Positions 1 through 8,966 of a DNA stretch of 64,000 nucleotides are shown piece after piece. Origin of the DNA: Chitinophagaceae bacterium (GTDB taxonomy: Bacteria > Bacteroidota > Bacteroidia > Chitinophagales > Chitinophagaceae); NCBI GenBank assembly GCA_019752295.1, contig JAIEMK010000050.1, positions 62,001-126,000 on the forward strand, in the 5' to 3' direction. The position numbers and the translations under genes are program-made. The notes beneath the pieces were generated by a model. The model was not told the DNA's origin. It did not search any database and saw only the letters and a program-made list of their open reading frames with translations. Position 1 is the first letter of the stretch; each line of letters opens with the position of its first letter.

Positions 1-2
1 GG

Positions 3-1499
3 TATGATCGCCTGAAGAGTACTTTTAACGAAGACCAGCGTTTTAATGCTTATTTAAATGTGATCACCAATTTGATGGATCCACATACTGATTATTTTCC
101 ACCGATCGAAAAAAGAGCTTTTGATGAGGAAATGAGTCGCCGCTTTTATGGCATCGGAGCACAATTGAGAGAAGATGATTATGGTATTAAAATAGCCAGC
201 GTTCAAACGGGGGGAGCAGCGTGGAAATCGGGAGAAATTCATGCGAATGATATTATTCTGAAAGTGGCTCAGGGAAAGGAAGAACCGGTAGATGTATCTG
301 GATATGCTACCGAAGACGCTGTAAAATTAATTAGAGGAAACAAAGGAACCGAAGTGAGGTTGACTATCAAAAAATTAGATGGTACTATAAAAGTGGTGAG
401 CATCATCAGAGAAGAAGTTGCTTTGGATGAAGGCCTGGTTCGCGGTGCCGTAATACAAAATGGACCTGATAAAATCGGATATATTTATTTACCGGAATTC
501 TACGCAGATTTCGAGCGCGAAAATGGTAGTCGTTGTTCGGAAGATGTGGCACAGGAAGTTGAAAAATTGAAAGCAGAAAATGTAAAAGGAATTGTGCTGG
601 ATATTAGAACCAATGGTGGTGGATCTTTATACGAAGTGGTGCAGATGGTAGGTTTGTTTATCAACCAGGGTCCCGTGGTTCAGGTGCGTGATAAAGAAGG
701 CAAATCAAGTGCACTCAACGATAAACAGTCGGGTGCTATTTATGATGGACCATTAGCTGTGATGGTGAATGAACTAAGCGCTTCGGCAAGTGAAATTTTT
801 GCTGCGGCCATACAGGATTATAAAAGAGGCATCATTATTGGAAGTACTTCTACCTATGGAAAGGGTACGGTACAAAAGACAGTTCCTTTTGGAAAACCGA
901 TCGACTTTACAAGTGGTAGAACGGAGTATGGGGCTGTTAAATTAACCTTTCAGAAATACTATCGTATTAATGGTGGATCGGTACAATTAAAAGGGGTTAC
1001 ACCTGATGTGATTTTACCGGATGCGTATGAGTTTTATAAACTAAGAGAGAAGGACAATGCTTCTGCATTACCTTGGGATGAAATTGCAAAAGTGCCTTAT
1101 CAAACATGGGATAACGCAGACCTGAATACCGTTATACAAAAAGAAAATGCTAAGATCTCCGAGAATAAATCATTAAACCTTTTGAGGAGCAATTTATTGT
1201 GGTTGTCGAAAAATGCAGAAATGCCAATGAGCCTTAATATCAACCAATACAAGGCAATGCAGAAACAAATTAGAGCCACAGTAACGCAGAACAATAATTT
1301 GTTGAAACTGAACAAAGAAATGAATGTGGAAGCGATGGCTGTAGATAAGGATAAATTTTATAATAATCCGGATAAGCCGAAGGGTGACAGATATTTGGCT
1401 TGGTTAAAATCAATCAAAACAGATATACACCTCGATGAAACAGTTCAGATGGTTTCTGATATGATTCGTTCGTCGGCACCTACGGTTTTAAAAAAATAA
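3..1499 (+). CDS. prc: Tail-specific (C-terminal processing) protease, S41 family, 5'-truncated by window edge
   Basis: The reading frame is open to the left edge, so the N-terminus lies outside the window and 498 residues are visible. This is a periplasmic serine protease of the S41A (Prc/Tsp) family, which degrades proteins from their C-termini. The Prc N-terminal signature DPHTDYFPP is present, followed by a PDZ domain (about nt 180-410) and the protease core. The Ser/Lys dyad is visible: Ser in SASASE at nt 783-785 and Lys in YGKGT at nt 861-863. The LDIRTNGGGS substrate-clamp motif is at about nt 597-627. A helical C-terminal region after nt 1100 matches the long Prc form rather than the short CtpA form. 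A GTG at nt 60 is in frame but lies inside the conserved domain and is not the true start. Confidence 0.93.
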   Translation, partial: YDRLKSTFNEDQRFNAYLNVITNLMDPHTDYFPPIEKRAFDEEMSRRFYGIGAQLREDDYGIKIASVQTGGAAWKSGEIHANDIILKVAQGKEEPVDVSGYATEDAVKLIRGNKGTEVRLTIKKLDGTIKVVSIIREEVALDEGLVRGAVIQNGPDKIGYIYLPEFYADFERENGSRCSEDVAQEVEKLKAENVKGIVLDIRTNGGGSLYEVVQMVGLFINQGPVVQVRDKEGKSSALNDKQSGAIYDGPLAVMVNELSASASEIFAAAIQDYKRGIIIGSTSTYGKGTVQKTVPFGKPIDFTSGRTEYGAVKLTFQKYYRINGGSVQLKGVTPDVILPDAYEFYKLREKDNASALPWDEIAKVPYQTWDNADLNTVIQKENAKISENKSLNLLRSNLLWLSKNAEMPMSLNINQYKAMQKQIRATVTQNNNLLKLNKEMNVEAMAVDKDKFYNNPDKPKGDRYLAWLKSIKTDIHLDETVQMVSDMIRSSAPTVLKK

Positions 1500-1567
1500 T
1501 TTGTATTTTGTTTTTGAATGATAATCTGGAATTGGTACCTGATGCCGTTCTATTTGAATTGAAATGA

Positions 1568-2077
1568 ATGATGGAGAAGGATTTGAAATGGTATGCTTTA
1601 TATACCAAGCCTCGTTGGGAAAAAAAGATTGATGCAGTACTGATTAAAAAAGGTATTGAGAGCTGGTGCCCACTCAACAAGATTGAAAGACAGTGGAGCG
1701 ATCGAAAAAAAATTGTGGAAGAGCCACTTTTCAAATCCTATATTTTCGTGCACATCGATATGAAAAATAAATTGCCGGTATTACAAACCGATGGCATTCT
1801 AAACTTTGTACACTATTTGGGAAAACCTGCCGTAATCAAAGAGGAAGAGATTGATCTGATTAAACATTATCTGGCTGAAAAAGATGCCAGAGTATCGCTG
1901 ATCAGCAGAGAAGGCTTTGAAGAGTCCACAAAAATTCGTGTAAACCATGGTGTTTTTATGGGCAAGGAAGGAACAGTTCTAAAAAATGCCAAAAAGAAAA
2001 TCTTTGTGAAACTACAAACCTTGGGTCAGGTAATGGTAGTGGAATTCCCGGTTGAATATTTGAGTCTTTTGGAATAA
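1568..2077 (+). CDS. UpxY-type NusG-like transcription antiterminator
   Basis: This 169-residue protein opens with the NusG N-terminal (NGN) signature WYALYTKPRWEKK, followed by PLFKSYIFVHI and DGILNFVHYLGKPAVI. These are typical of the Bacteroidota UpxY/RfaH-like family. The C-terminal KOW-like segment reads VNHGVFMGKEGTVL. Family members bind RNA polymerase and suppress early termination, usually in long capsule or O-antigen operons, and are usually the first gene of such an operon. Here the gene stands alone: the protease lies 68 bp upstream, and a repeat element and the convergent mtaB gene lie downstream. Two adjacent ATGs (1568 and 1571) are possible starts. Its target operon is not in this window. 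Confidence 0.85.
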   Translation: MMEKDLKWYALYTKPRWEKKIDAVLIKKGIESWCPLNKIERQWSDRKKIVEEPLFKSYIFVHIDMKNKLPVLQTDGILNFVHYLGKPAVIKEEEIDLIKHYLAEKDARVSLISREGFEESTKIRVNHGVFMGKEGTVLKNAKKKIFVKLQTLGQVMVVEFPVEYLSLLE

Positions 2078-2083
2078 GAAAAT

Positions 2084-2425
2084 CAAAAGGCAAAATTCAA
2101 AAGTCAAAATTCAAAAGTCAAAATTGAAGAAGAATAAAGAATAAAATAAAAAAAATATTTCCCCTCCCAAACACGTTTGGGAGGGGTGCGAGCGCAGCGA
2201 AGTGGGGTGGGAAAAAGCTTGATTCGATGAAAAAATAATCTCTAAGAGAATCAACCACCCCCGCCGTATTCCGTTACACGAAATCGGCGCCCCCTCCAAA
2301 CCATGGTTTGGAGGGGAAACTTACAAGCTAACTTAATCTCTTACCCTTAACCAAATCTTCCTAAAACAAATCTGCGCAAATCAGTTTCATCAGCGTCATC
2401 TGCGTGCCATAAAAACAGCCTCGCG
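2084..2425. repeat. Composite palindromic dispersed repeat, full copy (A)
   Basis: This intergenic stretch lies between the convergent stops of the UpxY-like gene and mtaB. It holds four modules. First come tandem AAATTCAAAAGTC-like units at 2084-2130. Second is palindrome P1 at 2161-2186, with 12-bp perfect arms and a 2-nt centre. Third is a GC-richer spacer containing GTGGGGTGGG and its complement-like CCACCCCCGCC, so the unit can fold back on itself. Fourth is palindrome P2 at 2291-2316, a perfect 26-bp palindrome around CCATGG. A conserved tail follows: TCTTACCCTTAACC at 2340-2353 and an ATCnGCG array at 2370-2423. An inverted copy lies near 37.7 kb and a deleted copy near 18.65 kb. No transposase is nearby. 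Function is unknown; a structured RNA, transcription boundary or non-autonomous mobile repeat are all possible. Confidence 0.85.
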
Positions 2426-2468
2426 AAAGCAAAATCAAAAATCAAAATTAAAAATTCAAAAGAAGATT

Positions 2469-3743
2469 TTAAAGCGTCCAGTCGATTACTTTATTGGCCC
2501 ACTCATTTTTAAATGCTGCAGTAACACGAATATAATTATCGGTATAGCCTTCCATCATTCCGTCTTTTTCGAATTTTTCGAACAACACTTTTCTTGTTAC
2601 ACCACTATGCTGCGCAGTAAAGTATTGCAACTTCTGGTACGATAAATTGCGCAAGATTTTATTTCTTTCGTTTCGCACCGAAATCGGTATCACTGGTTTT
2701 ATTTCTAAGGCTTTCGTGTCGGGCCTTTCAGAATAAGTAAACACGTGCAGGTAAGAAACGTCTAACTCGTGCAGAAATTGAAAAGTTTCTTGAAAATGTG
2801 CATCGGTTTCGCCAGGAAATCCTACAATTACATCTACGCCGATTGCACAATGTGGCATCAATTTTTTAATCAACTCAACCCTTTCCTGATACAATTCTTT
2901 TTTATAACGCCGACGCATCAATTTTAAAATATCGTTGCTACCGCTTTGCAAAGGAATATGAAAATGGGGCATGAATTTTTTACTGGTAGATACCCACTGA
3001 ATAATTTCGTTCGTCAATAAATTGGGTTCGATCGAAGAAATGCGGTAACGCTCAATACCATCTACTTCATCCAATGCCCTGATCAGGGTCTCAAAGTTTT
3101 CATCGTATTTTAAATTGCCATCTGGGCCTTTACCAAAATCACCAAGGTTAACTCCTGTCAATACAATTTCTTTCACACCTTCTGCCGCAAGCTCTTTTGC
3201 ATTGCGCAACACATTGGCCACATTATCGCTTCTGCTTTTGCCTCTTGCCATGGGGATCGTACAAAAAGAACAACTGTAATCGCAGCCGTCCTGCACTTTT
3301 AAGAAACTACGGGTGCGGTCGTTCATAGAAAATGAAGCGTTAAACCCGGTAACTTCCTCAATATCGCAACTACATATTTTACTTGCATCTCCCTTTGTGA
3401 GTTGGGCAATATGTTCAATGATATTAAATTTTTCAGAAGCCCCTAAAACCAAATCTACTCCGGGAATATTGGCAATCTCCTGAGGTTTTAATTGAGCATA
3501 GCATCCGGTGATTACCACAAAACTCTCAGGCGATTTTCGCTGAATACGCCTTACCAACTGCCTGCACTCTTTATCGGCATTATCCGTAACAGAACAGGTG
3601 TTTATTACATATACGTCGGCCTGATCGTCGAAATCTTTTTTCTCAAATCCCTTCTGCTCCATCAATCTTGACAGGGTAGAGGTTTCAGAAAAATTTAATT
3701 TACAGCCCAGTGTATGAAAGGCTACCGAACGCATCTTTTCCAT
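2469..3743 (-). CDS. mtaB: tRNA t6A37 methylthiotransferase MtaB
   Basis: This 424-residue radical-SAM methylthiotransferase converts N6-threonylcarbamoyladenosine at tRNA position 37 to its 2-methylthio form. The N-terminal UPF0004 domain starts with FHTLGCKLN and supplies iron-sulfur ligands C14, C50 and C81. The radical-SAM motif GCDYSCSFCTIP gives C154, C158 and C161. A TRAM-like C-terminal region completes the usual domain order. The HTLGCKLN opening separates MtaB from MiaB and RimO. A -7 box lies only 7 nt upstream of the ATG at 3743. A second in-frame ATG (residue 4, MRSVAFHTLG) fits the usual family N-terminus equally well and would leave a 16-nt leader. Confidence 0.95.
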   Translation of the reverse strand: MEKMRSVAFHTLGCKLNFSETSTLSRLMEQKGFEKKDFDDQADVYVINTCSVTDNADKECRQLVRRIQRKSPESFVVITGCYAQLKPQEIANIPGVDLVLGASEKFNIIEHIAQLTKGDASKICSCDIEEVTGFNASFSMNDRTRSFLKVQDGCDYSCSFCTIPMARGKSRSDNVANVLRNAKELAAEGVKEIVLTGVNLGDFGKGPDGNLKYDENFETLIRALDEVDGIERYRISSIEPNLLTNEIIQWVSTSKKFMPHFHIPLQSGSNDILKLMRRRYKKELYQERVELIKKLMPHCAIGVDVIVGFPGETDAHFQETFQFLHELDVSYLHVFTYSERPDTKALEIKPVIPISVRNERNKILRNLSYQKLQYFTAQHSGVTRKVLFEKFEKDGMMEGYTDNYIRVTAAFKNEWANKVIDWTL

Positions 3744-3750
3744 AAGTGCG

Positions 3751-3758
3751 CAAAGATA
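3751..3758 (-). promoter_or_regulatory. -7 promoter element of mtaB (TATCTTTG)
   Basis: Perfect match to the Bacteroidota -7 consensus TAnnTTTG, followed by C, on the minus strand and 7 nt before the mtaB ATG. No clear -33 TTG is visible. The spacing implies a leaderless or nearly leaderless mRNA if the first ATG is used. Confidence 0.6.
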
Positions 3759-3849
3759 ATGCCTTCCATTTAATCGCCGGGGAGCGAAAAATATTGGAGT
3801 ACTTACTGAAAAGCGTAAACTTGCGATTCATTTAATGCTGTTGGAGTAT

Positions 3850-4290
3850 ATGAAGAAAACAATTTATTTTAAACAGATTTTCATTGCTGCCTGCTGGTTA
3901 TTGATTGCAGTAGCTTGCGACAGGTCGCCTAAATATCAGGTTCAGAAAGTTAAGCGTTCCGTAATTGAGAGTGAGCGAGCGGATATGACCATCATAGAAG
4001 AAGATGATTTTAACCGGCATCCTTCTCGTATACACTATTCAAAACACGCGCGCTGCAGAATGGAATGCCGGCATATCGATGAACAGGAAATCAAGACCAT
4101 TCTCGAACAAGGAACCCTCAATTTCAAAAAAAGTGAATTGCAGGGAGAACCTTGCAGAAGGAAATATGCTGTAGAAGGCATGACTAGCCAGGGCCATCGG
4201 CTCAGGGTGATTTTTGCCCCCTGCGGCAACGAAATGACGGTTGTAACCTGTATTGATCTGGGGGTAGAATGGACCTGTCATTGTAATTAA
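3850..4290 (+). CDS. Lipoprotein with DUF4258-like domain
   Basis: From the ATG at 3850 this is a 146-residue protein starting MKKTIYFKQIF. A hydrophobic signal segment ends in a lipobox-like LIAVAC, so it is probably a lipid-anchored envelope protein. An upstream in-frame ATG at 3835 is less likely because it only lengthens the signal region. The mature part contains HYSKHARCRMECRHI and RRKYAVEGMTSQGHRLRVIFAPC...VVTCIDLG, which resembles DUF4258, a small alpha/beta fold of unknown function. It is unusually rich in Cys and His (five Cys after the lipobox, ending WTCHCN), which suggests metal binding or disulfides. It stands alone between mtaB and the GT117 gene. Confidence 0.7.
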   Translation: MKKTIYFKQIFIAACWLLIAVACDRSPKYQVQKVKRSVIESERADMTIIEEDDFNRHPSRIHYSKHARCRMECRHIDEQEIKTILEQGTLNFKKSELQGEPCRRKYAVEGMTSQGHRLRVIFAPCGNEMTVVTCIDLGVEWTCHCN

Positions 4291-4421
4291 TGCACGATAA
4301 TTAGAGCCTGATACTCACGTCTTTGTTGCAGTTAACCGTAGTGATCTTCTTTCTAATATGAAAGGTTTTCTTAAATCTTACAAAATGGCGCTCTGTATTT
4401 TCGATTTTAGGATTAATAAGG

Positions 4422-4429
4422 TATGTTTG
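4422..4429 (+). promoter_or_regulatory. -7 promoter element of the GT117 gene (TATGTTTG)
   Basis: Perfect TAnnTTTG followed by C, 25 nt upstream of the ATG at 4455. There is no obvious TTG at -33. It is the best promoter candidate in the 164-bp gap after the DUF4258 lipoprotein gene. Confidence 0.6.
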
Positions 4430-4454
4430 CCAGTCTTAAAAAACCAAAACCAAT

Positions 4455-7400
4455 ATGCAGTTTAATCGGATTAACAATATTGTTGGGTGGGCAATTGCTT
4501 TGATTGCTTGTACCGTGTACGTTTTAACCGCAGAAGCCGGTGGTAGCTTCTGGGATTGTGGTGAGTTTGTGAGTAGCTGTTTCAAGTTACAAATACCGCA
4601 TCCGCCGGGAGCTCCTTTGTTCGTAATCTTGGGTCGATTCTTCATCATTCTTTTTGGTGATAATCCAATGAATGCGGCAAAAGCGGTGAACGTTATGAGT
4701 GCTCTTGCGAGTGGATTCACTATCCTCTTTCTGTTTTGGACCATTACCCATTTTGCGCGCAAAACCATGTCTGTAAAAACTACAGATGCTTTGAGCAATT
4801 ATCAGATCTGGTCGATCATGGGCGCCGGAGTAGTAGGGGCTTTGGCATACACTTTTTCAGATTCATTTTGGTATAGTGCTGTGGAAGGGGAGGTTTATGC
4901 AATGTCATCTTTCTTTACTGCGATTGTATTTTGGGCAATGTTGAAATGGGAGAATCATGCAGATGAACCCGGAGCAGATAAATGGATTGTATTTATTGCT
5001 TTCATGATGGGACTTTCTATTGGGGTTCACTTGTTGAACCTATTAACGATTCCGGCAATTGTAATGGTGTATTATTTTAAAAGAAAAGACACATTCAACT
5101 ATGCAAATATGCGCAAGTGGTTTATTCGCATAGCAGCCATTGGGGGCGGTCTGGCTTTTATTGCTGCATTGATTATGGCAAATGGAGAAGTAAATGAAGA
5201 CCGTGGGTTAACGCTTGATCCAACAATGGGAGGCCTGATGATACTAGGCACAATTGCAGCGATTGGTATATTATTCGTAGTAGAAAATTTGAATAAAGAA
5301 AAGAAAGCGCATAATGGCGGGATCTATATATTTTTTGTAATTGGATGCGTTATCACAGGTATCGTACAGGTGGGTGTTATTCAATACACGATTAAAATGG
5401 CGGGCACATTTGATCGCTGGTTTGTAAATGGTTTTGGATTGCCTTTCTTTAGCGGCTTCGCTGTATTTTTTATTTTATTTGCGGCCGCTATTTGGTACGG
5501 ATTAAAATTTGCTGCAAAAAAAGATTGGGTATATCTGCGTTTGGGTTTATGGTCACTGGCATTTATGATGTTTGGTTATAGTACTTATCTTACTACCATG
5601 ATCCGCAGTAATGCAAACCCTTCTGTGGATATGTATAATGTAGATAATCCAATGAGTTTGGTGGGTTATCTGGGACGTGAGCAATACGGCGATTTTCCAT
5701 TGTTATACGGGCAGAAATTTAACGCACAACCGGTTGACCTGAAATCGGGTTCTATGAAATATGAGAAGGCGCGCGACAGATATATTGAAACAGGCCCCGA
5801 TCGTCATTACTTGTATCAACCCGAAGATAAAATGATTTTCCCAAGGGTTTGGGATGCAAGCAATGAACAAAATCATGCGGATTATTATGCATACTTCTTA
5901 AATATCAATCGACTCAAAGACGGCGGTTATGATCGCTCACCTAATCAGAAAGATAATGTAACATTCTTTGTAGGATATCAATTTTACTGGATGTATTTCC
6001 GCTACTTCATGTGGAATTTTGCAGGTAAGCAAAACGATATTCAGGGTATGTTTATTGGAAATGTACGCGATGGAAACTGGATCTCTGGTATTCCACTCAT
6101 CGACAATTTGATTTATGGCGATCAGAGCGCAATGCCCGATAGCTTAAAAAATAATAAGGCGCATAATAAATTATTCTTCCTGCCTTTGATTCTTGGATTG
6201 ATTGGATTATTTTATCAGTTTAAAAACCGAAGCGATGATGGGGTGGTGAACTTCCTGATGTTCTTCTTTACTGGTTTTGCGATTGTGATTTATCTGAATC
6301 AGGCAGGCTATCAACCACGTGAACGTGACTACGCATATGTGGGTTCTTTCTATGCATTTGCTGTTTGGATTGGTTTAGGTGTCTTGAAAATTAGGGACTG
6401 GTTTGCCATTAAAATTCCGCAAAATATTTCTGCAATTCTTGCTTCATTACTATGTGTGTTGGCGGTACCAACTTTGATGGCGCAGCAGGAGTGGGACGAT
6501 CATGATCGTAGTAAAAAACAATTGTCGCGCGATCTGGCAAAAGATTATTTAGAAAGCTGTGCTCCCAATGCAGTGCTTTTCTCTTTCGGCGACAATGACA
6601 CTTATCCATTGTGGTATGCTCAGGAAGTGGAAGGCATTCGTCCGGATATACGGGTAATCAATTATAGTTTGTTAGGAATCGATTGGTATATCAATCAACT
6701 GCGTTATAAAGTTAATCAGAGCGATTCGATTGATGTTATCTGGCGACCTGATCAGATCGAAGCCGGAAAACGCGACTATGTGGTTTATAGCCCAAGACCC
6801 AATATTCCGGAAGATCGCTATTACGACTTGTACGATGTAATGAAAAATTATGTGGGCAGTGATGATGCAGATAAATTAGATAATACACGTGGTTCAGAAC
6901 CTTTGAACAGTTTCCCTGTACGAAAATTTGCAGTGCCTGTTGATAAGGATTTCTTGCTGAAAAATAAAGTGGTGAATCCATCCGATACTGTATTGGGCGA
7001 GTTGCGTTTTGAACTGCCGAAGCCTTCTTTAATGAAGAACGACTTAGCAGTATTGAACATCATCGCGGCTAATAAATGGAAGCGACCTATTTATTTTACT
7101 TCAGCAGATTTAAAACTTGGGTTCGATCAGTTTTTACGCAGAGATGGGCTGAGTTACAGACTGGTTCCGGTGCCTAACAGCAATGTGAATACAGATTGGA
7201 TGTTAAGTAAATCGCTCAACACTTTTGCATTTGGAAATGCAAACCTGAAAGGGGTTTATTACGATGAAGAAAACCGTCGTCATCTTAATACCATTAGAAA
7301 TGCGTACGCAGAATTAGCAATTGATTTGGCTGCAAAAAATAGAAAACCAGAAGCGGTAAAAGTATTGGAGATGGTCGACAAAATGATGCTCGACGAAAAC

Positions 7401-7703
7401 TTCCCTTACGGTATGGTGAGTCGTGGCAATCAGCATAACAGAAACTCTTTATTATTTCTGGAAGCATGCTTAATGGCAGGCGATACTGTATTAGCTAATA
7501 GAGTTGCCGCATCTGTGAAGAAGGATTTGCAGCAACAAATTAAATTCTGCAATACCTTAACGGGCGATAAGGCAGAACAAATGTCGGATGAAAAAAGAAT
7601 GGCCGAAAATCTGGTGAAAGGGATGGAACAAATCGAAACCATGTATAATCCGAGAATACAAATTCCCGGAAAAATGATGGCTGAAGATTCAGGAAAAAAG
7701 TAA
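4455..7703 (+). CDS. GT117 family (DUF2723) polytopic membrane glycosyltransferase-like protein
   Basis: This 1082-residue inner-membrane protein begins with a transmembrane helix. The DUF2723 hallmark GGSFWDCGEFVSSCFKLQIP and the following HPPGAPLF sit at about residues 30-57. About a dozen hydrophobic segments occupy the first 670 residues. A large soluble C-terminal region follows, with FGDNDTYPLWYAQEVEGIRPD at about 710-730 and a helical repeat-like tail from about 950. The family is classed as glycosyltransferase family 117, related to protein O-mannosyltransferases. The acidic residues near the first loop are the expected catalytic site. Donor and acceptor are unknown; O-glycosylation of envelope proteins in Bacteroidota is a reasonable guess. 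It is monocistronic, with a promoter upstream and a hairpin terminator downstream. Confidence 0.88.
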   Translation: MQFNRINNIVGWAIALIACTVYVLTAEAGGSFWDCGEFVSSCFKLQIPHPPGAPLFVILGRFFIILFGDNPMNAAKAVNVMSALASGFTILFLFWTITHFARKTMSVKTTDALSNYQIWSIMGAGVVGALAYTFSDSFWYSAVEGEVYAMSSFFTAIVFWAMLKWENHADEPGADKWIVFIAFMMGLSIGVHLLNLLTIPAIVMVYYFKRKDTFNYANMRKWFIRIAAIGGGLAFIAALIMANGEVNEDRGLTLDPTMGGLMILGTIAAIGILFVVENLNKEKKAHNGGIYIFFVIGCVITGIVQVGVIQYTIKMAGTFDRWFVNGFGLPFFSGFAVFFILFAAAIWYGLKFAAKKDWVYLRLGLWSLAFMMFGYSTYLTTMIRSNANPSVDMYNVDNPMSLVGYLGREQYGDFPLLYGQKFNAQPVDLKSGSMKYEKARDRYIETGPDRHYLYQPEDKMIFPRVWDASNEQNHADYYAYFLNINRLKDGGYDRSPNQKDNVTFFVGYQFYWMYFRYFMWNFAGKQNDIQGMFIGNVRDGNWISGIPLIDNLIYGDQSAMPDSLKNNKAHNKLFFLPLILGLIGLFYQFKNRSDDGVVNFLMFFFTGFAIVIYLNQAGYQPRERDYAYVGSFYAFAVWIGLGVLKIRDWFAIKIPQNISAILASLLCVLAVPTLMAQQEWDDHDRSKKQLSRDLAKDYLESCAPNAVLFSFGDNDTYPLWYAQEVEGIRPDIRVINYSLLGIDWYINQLRYKVNQSDSIDVIWRPDQIEAGKRDYVVYSPRPNIPEDRYYDLYDVMKNYVGSDDADKLDNTRGSEPLNSFPVRKFAVPVDKDFLLKNKVVNPSDTVLGELRFELPKPSLMKNDLAVLNIIAANKWKRPIYFTSADLKLGFDQFLRRDGLSYRLVPVPNSNVNTDWMLSKSLNTFAFGNANLKGVYYDEENRRHLNTIRNAYAELAIDLAAKNRKPEAVKVLEMVDKMMLDENFPYGMVSRGNQHNRNSLLFLEACLMAGDTVLANRVAASVKKDLQQQIKFCNTLTGDKAEQMSDEKRMAENLVKGMEQIETMYNPRIQIPGKMMAEDSGKK

Positions 7704-7747
7704 AAATTCAAAAGTATAAATTCAAAAAAGAAAGTTTTAATATTGGC

Positions 7748-7780
7748 GATGCCCGGATCAAAGTCTGGGCATCTTATTTA
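7748..7780 (+). terminator. Rho-independent terminator after the GT117 gene
   Basis: A 10-bp stem (7748-7757 with 7764-7773, one G-U pair, 6-nt loop) is followed by CTTATTTA. It lies 45 bp past the stop codon, just after a short AAATTCAAAAG-type array at 7704-7730. Confidence 0.75.
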
Positions 7781-7845
7781 GAACTAATTCCTTGAAATCT
7801 TGTTATTAGTTTTTACAGCTTCTAATTCTTTTGTAGATTTCAATT

Positions 7846-8943
7846 ATGATCGGACACCGCTTTATACAATTCAATCCCGATGAAGGGGCAAAGTCGAAAT
7901 TCGAACAATTGCTCGATATTTTTACGCAGTTGCTCACATACACAAATGGAGATGCAACAGAAGCTATTTCTTGGCTGAATGAACTCGACAGGCAATATCA
8001 ATTAACCGATGCTGATTATGGGATGGGTGATTTTATTGAAGATTTGAAGAACAACGATTATCTCAAAGAAAACCCGCAGGATGGCAGCTTTAAAATAACC
8101 GCTAAATCAGAGCAAACCATTCGGAAAAAAAGTTTAGAAGAAATCTTCGGTAAACTCAAAAAATCAAGACAGGGTAATCACCAAACTTTCAAACACGGGC
8201 AGGGAGATGAAGTTAGCCCTGATACACGCCCTTTTCAGTTTGGGGATATGTTGGAGCAAATAGACTTTACAGAAAGTATTCGTAACGCACAGATCAATCA
8301 CGGAGTGGAAAGTTTTCGAATGCAGGAAGATGATCTGCAAATCAGAGAGAGCGATTTTAAAACACAAACTTCTACTGTGTTGATGATTGATATTTCGCAT
8401 TCGATGATTCTTTATGGAGAAGATAGAATTACGCCGGCAAAAAAAGTTGCCATGGCTTTGAGCGAACTGATTACAACAAAATATCCCAAAGACACACTAG
8501 ATATTGTTGTGTTTGGTAACGATGCGTGGAGCATTGAAATCAAAGATCTTCCCTATTTACAGGTAGGTCCTTATCATACCAATACGGTGGCGGGTCTTGA
8601 GTTGGCGATGGAATTACTTCGAAAGCGAAAGAACCCGAATAAGCAGATCTTTATGATTACAGACGGGAAACCCACCTGTTTAAAAATCGGGAAAAAATAT
8701 TATAAGAATAGTTTTGGATTAGATCGTAAAGTAGTGAACAGGTGTATCAATCTGGCAGCACAGTGCAAGAAATTAAAAATTTCAATCACTACTTTTATGA
8801 TTGCATCCGACCCATATCTACAGAACTTCGTGCAGGAGTTTACAGAAACAAATAATGGCAAAGCCTATTTTGCCTCGCTGGATAAATTAGGTGCTTTTAT
8901 TTTCAAAGATTTTGAAAGCGGCAAAAGAAAAACAGTTTATTAA
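7846..8943 (+). CDS. VWA domain protein paired with a MoxR-type AAA+ ATPase
   Basis: This 365-residue soluble protein has a helical N-terminal region and a von Willebrand A domain from about residue 175. The MIDAS metal site is complete: D182-x-S184-x-S186 (DISHSM), Thr near 245-247 (HTNTVAG) and D273 (ITDGKP). There is no signal peptide. The next gene, 23 bp downstream, encodes an AAA+ ATPase of the MoxR/ChlI group. VWA proteins of such pairs usually work as adaptors that link the ATPase to a substrate during remodelling or metal insertion. The target here is unknown. No tetrapyrrole genes are nearby, so a magnesium-chelatase role is unlikely. Confidence 0.85.
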   Translation: MIGHRFIQFNPDEGAKSKFEQLLDIFTQLLTYTNGDATEAISWLNELDRQYQLTDADYGMGDFIEDLKNNDYLKENPQDGSFKITAKSEQTIRKKSLEEIFGKLKKSRQGNHQTFKHGQGDEVSPDTRPFQFGDMLEQIDFTESIRNAQINHGVESFRMQEDDLQIRESDFKTQTSTVLMIDISHSMILYGEDRITPAKKVAMALSELITTKYPKDTLDIVVFGNDAWSIEIKDLPYLQVGPYHTNTVAGLELAMELLRKRKNPNKQIFMITDGKPTCLKIGKKYYKNSFGLDRKVVNRCINLAAQCKKLKISITTFMIASDPYLQNFVQEFTETNNGKAYFASLDKLGAFIFKDFESGKRKTVY

Positions 8944-8966
8944 TCGGTTATTGATCAGGATTACAA

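Noticed and set aside
2084-2425. Insertion sequence remnant
   Set aside because: There is no transposase fragment, no long terminal inverted repeat around a coding region, and no clear target-site duplication. A short non-coding repeat family fits better.
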